Assembly: GCF_009811655.1 (NCBI RefSeq)
Contig: NZ_BGJX01000018.1
Location: 26,244-90,243, forward strand
Direction of reading: 5' to 3'
DNA length: 64,000 nucleotides
Origin: Methylosinus sp. Ce-a6
GTDB lineage: Bacteria > Pseudomonadota > Alphaproteobacteria > Rhizobiales > Beijerinckiaceae
The notes beneath the pieces were generated by a model, which made no database searches, had not been told where the DNA came from, and saw only the letters and a program-made list of their open reading frames with translations. Positions 8,623 through 18,240 of this stretch are shown here, piece after piece. Within the stretch, counting starts at the first letter, position 1. Every line of letters starts with the position of its first letter. Position numbers and translations under genes: made by a program.

Positions 8623-9359
8623 GCGAGCCGCGCGCGCCCCGGCGGCGAGCGGCCGGCGTGAAGGCCGCCGACGGGCTGCGCGAGGAGGCTCCGCATTTCC
8701 ACGGGCACAGGCAGCGGCTGCGCGACCGTTTTTTGGAGGCGGGCGAGGCCGCCCTCGCCGATTACGAGCTTTTGGAGCTCGTGCTCTACCGGGCCATTCC
8801 GCGGCGGGACGTGAAGCCGCTCGCCAAATCGCTGATCGCCCGATTCGGCTCCTATTCCGAGGTCGTCGCCGCGCGGCCGGAGCGGCTGCGCGAGATCGAC
8901 GGGCTCGGCGAGGCGGCGATCTGCGAGATCAAGCTCGTGGAGGCGGCGGCGCGCCGCCTCGCGCGCGGCAATCTGCAAAAGCGCGCCGTGCTCTCCTCCT
9001 TCGTCGATGTGATCGACTATTGCCGCGCGGCTATGGCCTATAGCGATCGCGAGGAGTTCCGCATCCTCTTCCTCGACAAGCGCAACGGACTGATCGCGGA
9101 CGAGGTTCAGGGCGTCGGCACAGTGGACCACACGCCCGTCTATCCGCGCGAGGTGGTGCGCCGCGCCCTGGAATTGGGCTCATCGGCGCTGATCTTGGCG
9201 CATAATCACCCTTCCGGCGATCCGACGCCTTCGACCGCGGATATCCGCATGACGCTGGACATTATCGCCATCGCGCAGCCCTTCGGCATCGCCGTGCACG
9301 ATCATCTGATCGTCGGGCGCAATGGGCATTCGAGCTTGAAGGGGCTGAAGTTCATTTGA
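8619..9359 (+). CDS. radC: RadC-family JAB/MPN protein
   Basis: A 246-residue RadC homologue with an N-terminal helix-hairpin-helix region ([10 protein letters not shown] near residue 91) and a C-terminal JAMM metalloprotease-like fold. The zinc motif [14 protein letters not shown] gives ligands H195, H197 and D208. Despite the name, a role in recombination repair has not held up for the family; its substrate is unknown. It begins with GTG overlapping the map stop by four bases. Downstream the sequence changes character, so radC ends the typical GC-rich block. Confidence 0.93.
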   Translation: MSEPRAPRRRAAGVKAADGLREEAPHFHGHRQRLRDRFLEAGEAALADYELLELVLYRAIPRRDVKPLAKSLIARFGSYSEVVAARPERLREIDGLGEAAICEIKLVEAAARRLARGNLQKRAVLSSFVDVIDYCRAAMAYSDREEFRILFLDKRNGLIADEVQGVGTVDHTPVYPREVVRRALELGSSALILAHNHPSGDPTPSTADIRMTLDIIAIAQPFGIAVHDHLIVGRNGHSSLKGLKFI

Positions 9360-9902
9360 GGACGCGCCGTAGCGCGCGGCGCAGCTCGGCCTTTGAGTTT
9401 TCCCGTCGCCAGGGCCATGCGGGAGGACGAACGATCGTCGACGGGACTTGCGTGAAAAAGGCAGATGGAAAAATCTTCGAACGCCTATTAGATAGGCCTT
9501 GTGATATCGCGGCGTAAGCTGGCGATGTTTAGTCGCCGTTCAGCAGGATCCGCGTAGAACACATGGCTATTGAGCGCGTCGCCAATGACAGAGCCGCCGG
9601 TGGGCAGAAGCTTGACAAGGGCGGCCAAATCAGCCGACTGTTTCAGTTCTTCTCTCTGATCCGCTGTCTAGGGCGGGGCCATGATGGAGCTTCAGCCATG
9701 AGCGGACAGCTCTTCAAGCGGAACCATGCAAACTCGTCGGCCTTTTTGCGTGGGGTCATCGACGGGGTGACGTCTCCGTTGAGGGTTTTTCCAACCCATA
9801 ATACTGTCGATTTGCTGCACAGCAAAACGGGCGTAGGGAAGTCGTTCCGCTCTGTCGGCGTGACGCTGAATCGCGGTGTCCAACAGCTGATGCAAGAGCA
9901 AA
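9360..9902. other. Intergenic insert of lower GC, no intact gene
   Basis: About 540 bases between radC and the DUF2335 gene. The third-position G/C bias seen on either side is lost. A plus-strand frame (9563-9922) is open for 119 codons but shows no recognisable fold and is antisense to a clearer minus-strand remnant at 9488-9667. I see no tRNA, repeat or terminator with confidence. It looks like decayed mobile or accessory DNA. Confidence 0.5.
9488..9667 (-). pseudogene. C-terminal fragment of an unidentified protein
   Basis: Reading the minus strand gives about 59 codons with normal protein-like composition (for example LAALVKLLPTGGSVIGDALN, then SHVFYADPAERRLNIASL) ending in TAA. The frame is closed upstream by TAG at 9668-9670 and has no start codon of its own. 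I do not recognise the family. It is best read as the tail of a decayed gene, which fits the low coding quality of the surrounding 540 bases. Confidence 0.4.
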
Positions 9903-10502
9903 ATGGCAGACGACAGAAGTGAAAATCGGATGCCCGGCGACATCTCTGCGAATGAAATTGTCCCTGTAATCGAAAGAAAAATAGAGGGAGAGCTCCCGCC
10001 GGAATTCCTGGAGCTCCCTGCCGACGTACAGCGCGCGGTTTTATCGAAGGTCGGAGGCGCAACGCTCAGCATAACTCACTCCAGCTGGGACGGCGACTAT
10101 CCGCCTCCTTCTATAATCGAGGGATATGAGAGCGTTCAAAAAGGTTTGGCGGATAGAATATTCAAGATGGCGGAAGCGGATCTCGCGCATGGGCATTTCA
10201 TGGAACGGCGCGTTGCGGATTATGTGACGAGAGGGCAGTTCTACGGGTTCATGCTCGCGACCGTCTCCATTATCGGAAGCGTTTTACTTATCTATAACGA
10301 TAAACAAATTGCCGGCAGCGCGCTCGGAGCCGCAGTAATCATACCGCTGGTCACTCTGTTCGTCAGGGGGCAAATAACCATGGGGAACCCCCTCCAAAAT
10401 CAGAACGTGGAGCTTGAAAGCACGGACGCATCTGCAAGAAAAGAGGGCCAGAACAATAAACGCAAGGCCGGAAAAATCGGCGGCGGGAAATCGGGCCGTT
10501 GA
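9903..10502 (+). CDS. DUF2335-type membrane protein
   Basis: A 199-residue protein with a soluble N-terminal half containing PPPSIIEGYESVQKGLADRI and FKMAEADLAHGHFMERRVAD, then a GQFYGFMLAT motif and two membrane segments (about 115-155), and a basic lysine/glycine tail. This order (P-P-x-L-x-x-Y, G-x-x-x-R-I, M-A-E, H-R-x-x-E, GQ-x-x-G) is the DUF2335 family, often seen on accessory islands; function unknown. Base composition is visibly less GC-rich than in neighbours, with many AT-rich codons, suggesting recent transfer. It is flanked by decayed sequence upstream. Confidence 0.72.
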   Translation: MADDRSENRMPGDISANEIVPVIERKIEGELPPEFLELPADVQRAVLSKVGGATLSITHSSWDGDYPPPSIIEGYESVQKGLADRIFKMAEADLAHGHFMERRVADYVTRGQFYGFMLATVSIIGSVLLIYNDKQIAGSALGAAVIIPLVTLFVRGQITMGNPLQNQNVELESTDASARKEGQNNKRKAGKIGGGKSGR

Positions 10503-10621
10503 CCTCCGCTTGACCGCCAGAGCGCGCGAGGGATCAGCGTCACGGCGGCGGGCTGCGATTGCAGAGCCATAAAGGCGCGGCCGGCGCTCCAAACGCATGG
10601 TGCGCCAAGGCGGCCCGGGTC

Positions 10622-12073
10622 GTGACTGCGCCATCACTATCCCCCCGAGACAGCATAAGAGGTCCGTTGTCTTTCTTCGCCGCCACGCCGCTCATCATCG
10701 CCACGGCTCTGTTCATGGAGAATCTCGACGGCACGGTGCTGGCCACGGCGCTGCCGGCCATGGCCGCCGATCTGCACGAGGACCCGGTGGCGCTGAAGCT
10801 CGCGCTCACCTCCTATCTGCTGTCGCTCGCCGTCTTTATTCCGCTCTCCGGCTGGGTCGCTGATCGCTATGGCGCGCGGCGGGTGTTTCGCGCCGCGATC
10901 CTCGTCTTCACCTTCGGCTCTATTCTCTGCGGCTTCTCCACCTCGCTCGCCGGCGTCGTCTCATCGCGAATCGTGCAGGGGCTCGGCGGGGCGATGATGA
11001 CGCCGGTGGGGCGGCTGGTGCTGCTGCGGGTCGCTCCGCGTCACGAGCTCGTGCGCGCGCTCGCCTATCTCACCATTCCGGCGCTGATCGGCCCCGTGGT
11101 CGGGCCGCCGCTCGGCGGCTTCATCGCAACCTATTTCCATTGGCGCTACATCTTCTGGATCAATGTGCCGATCGGCTTGCTCGGGGTCGCGCTCGTTCCC
11201 CGCTATATTCCCGATCTGCGCGAGGAGCGCGTTCCGCCGCTCGATGTGACGGGCTTTCTTCTCTCGGGAGCGGGACTCTCCGCGCTCGTCCTCGGGCTCG
11301 GCGTCATCGGCCAGGGCATAGTCCCCGTCCCGGTCGCGGCGGGGCTCGCGGCGGGCGGCGCGGCCGCGCTTTTCCTCTATGTGCGCCACGCGCGGCGGAC
11401 GCCGCATCCGATCATCGATCTCGATCTCTTGCGCGTGCCGACCTTTCACGCCGCCGTTGTCGGCGGTTTCCTGTTCCGCATGGGGCTCGGCGCAGTACCC
11501 TTCCTGCTGCCGCTGATGCTGCAGACCGGCTTCGGCCTCACGGCCTTTCAATCGGGATCGCTGACCTTCATCGCCGCCATCGGCGCCATAGCCATGAAAA
11601 CCACGGCGCAGCCCATTCTGGGGCGTTTCGGATTTAGGCGCGTGCTGATCGTCAATGCGCTGATCTCGACGGCGTTCTTCTGCTTCAACGCGTTATTTTC
11701 GCCACAGACGCCGCATTGGATCATCATGGGCGTGCTGCTCGTCGGCGGCTTCTTCCGCTCGCTGCAATTCACGGCGCTGAACGCGATCGGCTATGCCGAT
11801 ATCGACCGTCAGGCGATGAGCCGGGCGACGAGCTTGGCCTCGGCGGGGCAGCAATTGTCGCTGTCGGCGGGCGTGTCGCTGGGCGCCGCCGCGCTCGAGA
11901 CGGCGCGCGCGCTGCATAGCGGCGGCGCCTTGCGGCTCGCGGATTTCGACGCGGCCTTCCTCGCCGTCGCGGCGGTCTCGGCCTCTTCGGCGCTGATCTT
12001 CCGCGGGCTCGCGCCGATGGCGGGCGCGGGGCTCACGGGAAAAGCGGCGGCGGCGGCCGACGGATCGGCCTGA
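10622..12073 (+). CDS. MFS drug-efflux transporter, DHA2 (EmrB/QacA) type
   Basis: An inner-membrane proton antiporter with about 14 helices. MFS motif A is GWVADRYGARRVFR after helix 2, and motif C in helix 5 is PALIGPVVGPPLGG, diagnostic of drug antiporters. ENLDGTVLATALP in helix 1 is the motif D1 of 14-helix DHA2 pumps. No membrane-fusion partner (EmrA) is adjacent. The start is uncertain: GTG at 10622 with AAGG upstream is given; the frame is open to a TTG at 10559 and the first ATG lies too far in. Substrate not predictable. Confidence 0.87.
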   Translation: MTAPSLSPRDSIRGPLSFFAATPLIIATALFMENLDGTVLATALPAMAADLHEDPVALKLALTSYLLSLAVFIPLSGWVADRYGARRVFRAAILVFTFGSILCGFSTSLAGVVSSRIVQGLGGAMMTPVGRLVLLRVAPRHELVRALAYLTIPALIGPVVGPPLGGFIATYFHWRYIFWINVPIGLLGVALVPRYIPDLREERVPPLDVTGFLLSGAGLSALVLGLGVIGQGIVPVPVAAGLAAGGAAALFLYVRHARRTPHPIIDLDLLRVPTFHAAVVGGFLFRMGLGAVPFLLPLMLQTGFGLTAFQSGSLTFIAAIGAIAMKTTAQPILGRFGFRRVLIVNALISTAFFCFNALFSPQTPHWIIMGVLLVGGFFRSLQFTALNAIGYADIDRQAMSRATSLASAGQQLSLSAGVSLGAAALETARALHSGGALRLADFDAAFLAVAAVSASSALIFRGLAPMAGAGLTGKAAAAADGSA

Positions 12074-12096
12074 GTAGACTTTTTTCGAAATCCGGC

Positions 12097-12792
12097 TCAG
12101 CCGCCGCGAAAGCCCGTCGCCAGCACATAGAGCTCGGCCGAATCGGAGCGGCTCGCGGCGGGCTTCACATGGCGCACTTGCGCGAAGTCGCGCTTCAGCG
12201 CCGCGAGCAACTGGCCCTCCGTGCCGCCCTGCAGCACTTTGGCGACGAAAAAGCCGCCCGGCGCCAGCACGTCCCGAGCGAAATCGGCGGCGAGCTCGGC
12301 CAGCGCGACGATCTTCAAATGGTCGGTCTGCTTATGGCCGGTGGCGTTGGCCGCCATATCGGACATCACGCCGTCGGCCTCGCCGCCGAGCATGGCTTTG
12401 ATCCGCTCCGGCGCGGTCTCGTCGTTGAAGTCCATGACCGTGAATTCGACGCCGGGAAGAGGCTCCATCTCGAGGAGATCTATGCCGACGACCTTGCCCT
12501 TGCCCTCGGCCGATTTCACGCGCCGCGCCGCGATCTGCGACCAGCCGCCGGGCGCGGCGCCGAGATCGACGATGCGTTTTCCGGGGGCGAAGAGCTTGTA
12601 GCGCTCGTCCATCTCGAGCAGCTTATAGGCCGCGCGCGAGCGATAGCCGTCGCGCTTGGCCATGGCGACATAAGGGTCATTGAGCTGGCGCTCGAGCCAG
12701 AGCGTCGAGGACAGCGACCGCTTCCTCGCCGTCTTCACGCGCGTCTTCAGCGAGCGGCCGCCTTCGCGCCCCGATGCGCCTGCCTTCGTCAT
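12097..12792 (-). CDS. rlmE: 23S rRNA 2'-O-ribose methyltransferase RlmE (FtsJ)
   Basis: A 231-residue SAM-dependent enzyme that methylates U2552 (E. coli numbering) in the ribosomal A loop. Visible are the [14 protein letters not shown] helix, SAM motif [12 protein letters not shown], and the K-D-K-E tetrad context (K in SRAAYK, D in [11 protein letters not shown] in [11 protein letters not shown] in SAELYVLA). The ATG at 12792 overlaps the stop of the upstream ABC transporter by four bases. The open frame continues upstream, but those residues are out-of-frame ABC sequence. Confidence 0.95.
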   Translation of the reverse strand: MTKAGASGREGGRSLKTRVKTARKRSLSSTLWLERQLNDPYVAMAKRDGYRSRAAYKLLEMDERYKLFAPGKRIVDLGAAPGGWSQIAARRVKSAEGKGKVVGIDLLEMEPLPGVEFTVMDFNDETAPERIKAMLGGEADGVMSDMAANATGHKQTDHLKIVALAELAADFARDVLAPGGFFVAKVLQGGTEGQLLAALKRDFAQVRHVKPAASRSDSAELYVLATGFRGG

Positions 12793-14876
12793 GCGAGCAC
12801 GGCCTCGCGCGGCGTGAAGGTCCCATCGACCGCGGGCTCCATCGCGATGTGGCGGCGGTGGAAGGCGTAGAGGCTGGAGCGATGGCCGATGGAGACGATG
12901 GTCGTCTGCGGCAGGCGCTCTTTCAGCATGGAGTAGATCTCGCTCTCGAGCTTCTCGTCGAGCGCCGAGGTCGCCTCGTCGAGGAAGAGCCAGTCCGGCT
13001 TGGCGAGCAGCGCCCGCGCGATGGCGACGCGCTGCTGCTCGCCGCCGGAGAGGCGTTGGCCCCAATTGCTCTCCACCTCGAGGCTGGCGACGAAGTCCGG
13101 CAGGCGCGCGGTCTCCAGCGCAGCGGCGATGTCATGGCGCGAATAGGCTTCGGGCTCGGCGGGGTAGGCGACGGCGCGGGCGAGCGAGCCGATCGGCACA
13201 TAGGGCCGCTGCGGCAGCAGCATCACGCGCGCATCGGCGGGAATCTCGATGCGGCCGTCGCAATAGGGCCATATGCCGGCGACGGCGCGGAACAAGGTCG
13301 ATTTGCCGGAGCCGGAAGGGCCGGTCAGCAGCGCCGATTCGCCGGGCGCGAATTCGAGACGCCTCGCTTCGACGAGGCGGCGGCCGTCCGGCAGAGTGAG
13401 CGTCACGTCGAGCTTTATGTCGCGCGTCTGGGCGGGGCGAGTCGGCGTCGCGGCCCGGAGCTCGTCGGCGCGATCGGCGGCCGCGTCGAAAGAGGCGAGA
13501 CGGTCGAGCACGGCTCGGAAGTCGGAGAGCGTGACATAGTAGTCGATAAAGAATGCGAGCGCGCTTTCGACGCTTCCGAAGGCGTCGGCGGCTTGGCGCA
13601 TCACGCCGAGCTTGATCGTGCCGGCGAAGAAGAATGGCGCGGTCAGCACGAAGGGAATGATGATCGACAATTGGCCGTAAGTGGCCGTGAAGGAGACGAG
13701 CTTCTTGCGGCGGTCGATGATGGCGAGATAGTTGGAGACGATCGCGCCGAAGCGCTGAGCGAGGGTCGCGCGCTCCGCATTCTCGCCGCCGAGCAGCGCG
13801 ATCTGCTCGCCATATTCGCGCAGGCGCGCCAGCGAGAAGCGGAAATCGGCCTCGCGGCGCTGCTTCTCGAAAAGCAGAGTGGTGAGCGGCCAGCCGATCA
13901 GATGCGTCGTCACCGTGCCGAATGTCGCATAGATGAGCGCCGCCCAGAACAGAAACCCCGGGATGGCGATGTCGCCGAAGGTGAATGAGCTGGAAATGTC
14001 CCAAAGGACGATCGAATAGGAGACGAGAGAGCTGACTTTGGAGATCAGCAGGATCGAATAGGAGTAGATTCCATAGCCGGAATCGCCGCCGTCGATGAAG
14101 CGGTTGACGTCCTCGGCGATGCGCTGGTCGGGGTTGTCCGTCGCCCCGCCGGCGAGCGCCATGGCGTAATGGCGGCGTCCGCCCAGCCAGCGCGTGACAT
14201 AGTGCAGCGTCAGCCATTTGCGCCATCGGATGATGAGCGTCGACTGCACGACATATTCGACGACGGCGGAGAGAATGGCGACGAAGGCCCAGGGCGTGAA
14301 GCCATAGAGGAACAGCCGCCAGAACTCGCTCGCGTTCATCTCCTGAAGCGCCGTGTAGTAGTCGCGGCGGATGAAGGAGAGGCGCACGCCGATGGCGACC
14401 TGCGCCTGATTGATGAGCACCAGCGCCACGATCATCGCGACGGCGATCCATGTCTCGCGCGTCGCGAGGAGCGGACGGCCGCGGAGAACGACCTCGCCCC
14501 TTTCCCGCGAATCGAAATAGAGGTCGGCGATGCGCGTCATCTCGCGCACGACCGGGACATGGGAGAGGGCGAAAACGACGATCGAGAAGACGGCGACGGT
14601 GAGCGACAGGCTCTCCGGCAGCGCATAATCGGCGAGGGAGGCGGGCCACAGCCCTTCGACCTCGAGCAGGCGCGCGGCGCCGAAGACGATCGTCTCCACC
14701 GAGAAGACGGAGACGAAGATTTTGAGGAAGCTCGAGATGGCTGCGCTGCGCCAGGTGGTGAAGGCGCAGAGTCCCGCGCCCGCGGCGAGGAGGAAGAGAC
14801 CGGCGTCGCCGAGATGAACGCCCGCTGCGAGCGATAGCGCCGCGAAGACGGCGACGGCCGCGCCGAGTGCCTGCAT
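12789..14876 (-). CDS. ABC transporter, fused permease-ATPase (YddA/BacA type)
   Basis: A 695-residue fused exporter. The N-terminus has two extra hydrophobic helices, then an ABC_membrane_2 (SbmA/BacA-like) domain with [12 protein letters not shown], the [14 protein letters not shown] motif diagnostic of this subfamily, and a C-terminal ATPase with Walker [10 protein letters not shown], signature [10 protein letters not shown] and Walker [10 protein letters not shown]. Relatives include E. coli YddA, mycobacterial Rv1819c and Bradyrhizobium BclA, which import peptides, B12 or hydrophilic compounds. Given the cobalamin genes nearby, a link to corrinoid uptake is conceivable but speculative. 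It is coupled to rlmE by an ATGA overlap. Confidence 0.88.
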   Translation of the reverse strand: MQALGAAVAVFAALSLAAGVHLGDAGLFLLAAGAGLCAFTTWRSAAISSFLKIFVSVFSVETIVFGAARLLEVEGLWPASLADYALPESLSLTVAVFSIVVFALSHVPVVREMTRIADLYFDSRERGEVVLRGRPLLATRETWIAVAMIVALVLINQAQVAIGVRLSFIRRDYYTALQEMNASEFWRLFLYGFTPWAFVAILSAVVEYVVQSTLIIRWRKWLTLHYVTRWLGGRRHYAMALAGGATDNPDQRIAEDVNRFIDGGDSGYGIYSYSILLISKVSSLVSYSIVLWDISSSFTFGDIAIPGFLFWAALIYATFGTVTTHLIGWPLTTLLFEKQRREADFRFSLARLREYGEQIALLGGENAERATLAQRFGAIVSNYLAIIDRRKKLVSFTATYGQLSIIIPFVLTAPFFFAGTIKLGVMRQAADAFGSVESALAFFIDYYVTLSDFRAVLDRLASFDAAADRADELRAATPTRPAQTRDIKLDVTLTLPDGRRLVEARRLEFAPGESALLTGPSGSGKSTLFRAVAGIWPYCDGRIEIPADARVMLLPQRPYVPIGSLARAVAYPAEPEAYSRHDIAAALETARLPDFVASLEVESNWGQRLSGGEQQRVAIARALLAKPDWLFLDEATSALDEKLESEIYSMLKERLPQTTIVSIGHRSSLYAFHRRHIAMEPAVDGTFTPREAVLA

Positions 14877-15267
14877 GTCTCAATTCCTCTCAATCATCGC
14901 GCCGCATGCGCGTGGAGCGTCGCTTCGCTGCGCACTAATCTCGAGATTGCGCCAATGGCGTGGCGTGTCGGCCCGCGCTCCGCCCTGCGATAGCGCGCTT
15001 TTGGCGGGAAGGGCAAATCGGAGCCGCCGCGGCGCCCCTTCGCCCGGGAAGGATTTGCTCGATCTGCGCCGAAGCCCGCGTCGACGGACGCGAGCGTCGC
15101 CTCGCGCGGAGGAAATCCTGCGCTTCGCGCCGCGCAGAAAAAATTCGCCGTTTTCGGCCTCCGGGGCGGTGGGAAGGAGCCGCGTTCTTGACTTCCCGCG
15201 CCGTTACGGCCAGTTTCCGCCGCCGTTTCGCTAGGCTCCCGAGCCGCAATCCCGTGTCGTCCGCCGC
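14877..15267. other. Divergent intergenic region, ABC exporter / accA
   Basis: About 390 bases between divergently transcribed genes. It must hold both promoters. A possible sigma-70-like -35 (ttgact near 15188) lies about 80 bases before accA, but no convincing -10 is seen. No open frame with coding character and no repeat family member was found. Confidence 0.5.
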
Positions 15268-16221
15268 ATGCGTTCCTATCTCGACTTCGAAAAGCCCGTC
15301 GCCGAATTGGAGACCAAGGTGGAGGAGCTGCGCGCGCTGGCGTCCAAGGGCGACGGCGTGTCCATCGCCGACGAGCTGACCAAGCTCGAGGCCAAGGCGC
15401 ACAAGGCGCTCGCCGATCTCTACGCCAGCCTCACCCCGACGCAGAAAATCCAGGTCGCGCGCCATGCGCAGCGGCCGCATTTCTCCGATTATGTGCGGCT
15501 TTTGTTCAGCGAGTTCACGCCGCTCGCGGGCGACCGCGTCTTCGGCGAGGACGCCGCCATCGTCGGCGGCTTCGCGCGCTTTCGCGGCGAGCCGGTCTGC
15601 CTCATCGGCCAGGAGAAGGGCTCCGACACGGAGAGCCGGCTCGAGCATAATTTCGGCATGGCGCGGCCGGAGGGCTATCGCAAGGCCGCCCGGCTGATGG
15701 AGCTCGCCGATCGATTCGGCCTGCCGGTCATCTCGCTCGTCGACACTTTCGGCGCCTTTCCGGGCATAGACGCCGAGCAGCGCGGCCAGGCCGAGGCGAT
15801 CGCCCGCTCCATCGACGTGTCGCTGTCGCTCGGCGTGCCCAATGTCGCCGTGGTGGTGGGCGAGGGCGGCTCCGGCGGCGCCATAGCCATCGCCAGCTGC
15901 AATAAGGTGCTGATGCTCGAGCATGCGGTCTACACGGTCGCTTCGCCCGAGGCTTCCGCTTCTATTCTGTGGCGCGACGCCTCCAAGGCGCAGGACGCCG
16001 CCACCAGCATGAAGATCACCGCCCAGGATCTGCTGAAATTCGGCATCATCGACGTCATCGTCGCCGAGCCGCCGGGCGGCGCGCATCGCGATCCCGAGAC
16101 GGCCGTCGCCGCCGTCGGCGAGGGAATAGACGACGCGCTGGCCGGCCTCGCCAATCTCTCCCGCGCGCAGATCGTCGAGGCGCGGGCGGAGCGTTTTCTC
16201 TCCGTCGGGCGCAAGGTCTAG
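15268..16221 (+). CDS. accA: Acetyl-CoA carboxylase carboxyltransferase subunit alpha
   Basis: A 317-residue subunit that, with AccD, transfers carboxyl from carboxybiotin to acetyl-CoA, the first step of fatty-acid synthesis. It begins with the usual coiled segment MRSYLDFEKPVAELETKVEE and contains the crotonase-like core with FGAFPGIDAEQRGQAEAIA, VVGEGGSGGAIAI and TVASPEASASILWRD. Length matches the family. It is monocistronic here; accD is not in the window. A family A palindromic repeat abuts its stop codon. Confidence 0.97.
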   Translation: MRSYLDFEKPVAELETKVEELRALASKGDGVSIADELTKLEAKAHKALADLYASLTPTQKIQVARHAQRPHFSDYVRLLFSEFTPLAGDRVFGEDAAIVGGFARFRGEPVCLIGQEKGSDTESRLEHNFGMARPEGYRKAARLMELADRFGLPVISLVDTFGAFPGIDAEQRGQAEAIARSIDVSLSLGVPNVAVVVGEGGSGGAIAIASCNKVLMLEHAVYTVASPEASASILWRDASKAQDAATSMKITAQDLLKFGIIDVIVAEPPGGAHRDPETAVAAVGEGIDDALAGLANLSRAQIVEARAERFLSVGRKV

Positions 16222-16277
16222 AGCGTTTCCAGCCGAACCACACGCCGGTTCGGCGTCGGAAGCGCGTGAAAACAAAG
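16221..16277 (+). repeat. Dispersed palindromic repeat, family A, copy 1
   Basis: A 57-base imperfect inverted repeat starting at the last base of the accA stop codon. Outer arms gcgtttcc / ggaagcgc and an inner hairpin acgccggttcggcgt are present, followed by gaaaacaaag. The same element recurs at 32515, 39937 and 50151. It lies in the same sense as accA and might act as a 3' stabiliser or attenuator, but it has no U-tract. Confidence 0.85.
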
Positions 16278-16521
16278 ACGGATGGAGGCTTTTTGCAGAA
16301 TTCCTCCAGCGAAAATCGCAGGCGGCCCGATCTCCTCGCGTGAACGAGCGATTAACCTTCTGGAGAATTCGCGCCCTCATCCGGGCGATGACGGCCACGC
16401 TCTGGCCTTGATCTTCCGCTTGCGTTAGAAGGACGTTGGCAATTCGGCGTCTATCGTCGTGCTAGGATCTGCCGGCGCGATTCGCGCCCGCGGGCGGGGA
16501 CCAAAGAAAAGCGGGGCGAGA
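16222..16521. other. Intergenic region between accA and the L,D-transpeptidase gene
   Basis: About 300 bases. The first 56 are the family A repeat. The rest contains no open frame with coding character. A good ribosome site (gcggggcgag) precedes the next gene. No clear promoter hexamers could be assigned. Confidence 0.5.
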
Positions 16522-18027
16522 ATGACTCTCATCCGAAAAGCCGGGCGTCGCGCCCATTTGGGCCTCGCCGGAGCGGCCGCTCTCGCGCTCTCCGCCTGCA
16601 ATGATCTCGGCTCCGGCTCCCAGCGCTCGCTCGCGCCCATTCCGCCGGAGACGCTGGCGCTGATGGAGCAGGTCGGCGTCGCCAAGGAATCGCCGACCCT
16701 CATCCGCGCCTATAAGAAAGAGGCGGAGCTTCAAATCTGGAAGCAGCGGCCCGACGGCCGCTACGCTTTCGTCAAGACCTTCCCCATGTGCCGCTGGTCC
16801 GGCCAGCTCGGGCCCAAGGTCCGGGAGGGCGACCGCCAGGCGCCGGAGGGGTTCTATTCCATCACCCCCGGCCAGATGAATCCGAACTCCGCCTATTACC
16901 TCTCCTTCAACGTCGGCTATCCCAACGCCTATGACCGCGCCTTCGGTCACGGCGGCGGCTCCATAATGGTTCACGGCGCCTGCTCGTCGGCCGGCTGCTT
17001 CTCGATGACGGATCGGCAGATCGCAGAAATCTACGCCATTCTGCGGACGTCGTTCAACAATGGCCAGCGCGCGATCCAGATGCAGTCCTATCCGTTCAAG
17101 ATGACGGCGGAAAATCTGGCCAAACACCGGCTGGACCCGAATATCGGCTTCTGGAAGCAGCTGAAGGAAGGCTCCGATCATTTCGAGATCGCCGGCAGGG
17201 AGCCGACGGTCGGCGTCTGCGGGCGGCGCTATGTGTTCGACGCCGCCGCGGCCAATGGCCAGCCGCTCGACGCTTCCGCGGCCTGCCCGCCGCTCACGCG
17301 CAATGCGGAGCTCGAGGTCCAGGTCGCGCAAAAGGCGGCCGCCGACGAGGCGAAAGTGGCGGAGCTGGCGGCGGCGGGCGTGAAGCCGGTGCGCCTGGTC
17401 TATCAGGACGGCGGCCAGCATCCCGATTTCTACGCCCGCGTCGCCGAGGTGAGCCGGCCGGAAGCGTTGGTCGCGCCGATCGAGATCGCCCTCGACGAGA
17501 AGACCCGCGGCGGGAAGTCCCGTTCGCCGGTCGTCGCCATGGCTGCCGCCAAGCTCGCCGCCAAGGCCGAGAAAGAGACCGAGACCAAGGTCGCGACGAC
17601 GCAGCGCGTCCCGCCCGTGACGCCGGTCGAGCCCGCGCTCGTCGAGCCGGCCAAGCTCGGCGCCTTCGCCAGCGCGACCGATTCGATCGGCGGGCTGCTC
17701 GGCTTTTCCAAGGAGCCGCCGGCCGCGCCGACGTCGCAGAGCGAAGCCGCCGCGCCGGCCGCCAAAGCGGAGCCGGCGAAGACGGAGGTTCCCAAGGCGC
17801 AGAAGGCCGGGCCCGTCAAATCCGCCGCGATCAAATCCGCTCCGAACGCGGCGCGCCAATCCGCGGCGTCTCAAACGCCGACATCCCCGCCGCCGCAGCG
17901 CGCCGCCGATCCGGCGAAAAAGCCGCAGGCCTCTCTCGACGGCGAGCGTCACGCCAAGGTCGCTCAGGTCGCCGCCGGCGCGCCGGCGTTGCGGGAAGCC
18001 TTGCCGCCGCCCTCCGCTCGCCCCTGA
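16522..18027 (+). CDS. YkuD-type L,D-transpeptidase lipoprotein (YafK-like)
   Basis: A 501-residue predicted lipoprotein: signal peptide with LALSAC lipobox (C26), then an L,D-transpeptidase domain (about 55-215) whose catalytic motif HGACSSAGCFSM gives H151 and C159. LQIWKQRPDGRY and the substrate-loop pattern match the YafK subfamily, which in E. coli (DpaA) releases Braun lipoprotein from peptidoglycan. The C-terminal 230 residues are an Ala/Pro/Lys-rich low-complexity tail, probably an extended wall-spanning linker, much longer than in YafK. The ATG at 16522 is chosen because it gives a proper signal peptide and follows gggcgag. Confidence 0.85.
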   Translation: MTLIRKAGRRAHLGLAGAAALALSACNDLGSGSQRSLAPIPPETLALMEQVGVAKESPTLIRAYKKEAELQIWKQRPDGRYAFVKTFPMCRWSGQLGPKVREGDRQAPEGFYSITPGQMNPNSAYYLSFNVGYPNAYDRAFGHGGGSIMVHGACSSAGCFSMTDRQIAEIYAILRTSFNNGQRAIQMQSYPFKMTAENLAKHRLDPNIGFWKQLKEGSDHFEIAGREPTVGVCGRRYVFDAAAANGQPLDASAACPPLTRNAELEVQVAQKAAADEAKVAELAAAGVKPVRLVYQDGGQHPDFYARVAEVSRPEALVAPIEIALDEKTRGGKSRSPVVAMAAAKLAAKAEKETETKVATTQRVPPVTPVEPALVEPAKLGAFASATDSIGGLLGFSKEPPAAPTSQSEAAAPAAKAEPAKTEVPKAQKAGPVKSAAIKSAPNAARQSAASQTPTSPPPQRAADPAKKPQASLDGERHAKVAQVAAGAPALREALPPPSARP

Positions 18028-18054
18028 GGCGAAGGTCCCCAATTCGGGGTGGAA

Positions 18055-18075
18055 AGATCCGCCGAAGAGGCGGAT
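18055..18075 (+). terminator. Hairpin after the L,D-transpeptidase gene
   Basis: A perfect 8-bp stem gatccgcc / ggcggatc with loop gaaga lies 28 bases after the stop codon. The following gtctcaatttt has a short U-run nine bases on, so it is a weak intrinsic terminator or a processing hairpin. Confidence 0.5.
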
Positions 18076-18206
18076 CGTCTCAATTTTGCCTGCATTGACA
18101 TAAAAAAGGCGCCGGCAGCGTTGCTATTGGCTGTGGCGCGCGCGCCCGAACGACCGCCGCAAATTCGTTCCCGATGCGACACTATGGCGGTCTTCTAAAT
18201 TTGCGC

Positions 18207-18235
18207 TTGACACTTGTGCGCCGCAGCAATACAAC
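18207..18235 (+). promoter_or_regulatory. Sigma-70-type promoter of the candidate sRNA
   Basis: A perfect -35 hexamer TTGACA (18207-18212) and a -10-like TACAAC (18230-18235) are separated by exactly 17 bases. The predicted start is near 18241-18242, just before the first hairpin of the candidate sRNA. No open reading frame of meaningful length begins downstream before the terminator at 18300. Confidence 0.7.
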
Positions 18236-18240
18236 AGTGC

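Noticed and set aside
9563..9922. A plus-strand 119-codon frame before the DUF2335 gene
   Set aside because: Poor coding character, no domain, and antisense to a better minus-strand remnant. Could still be a short gene, but I cannot support it.
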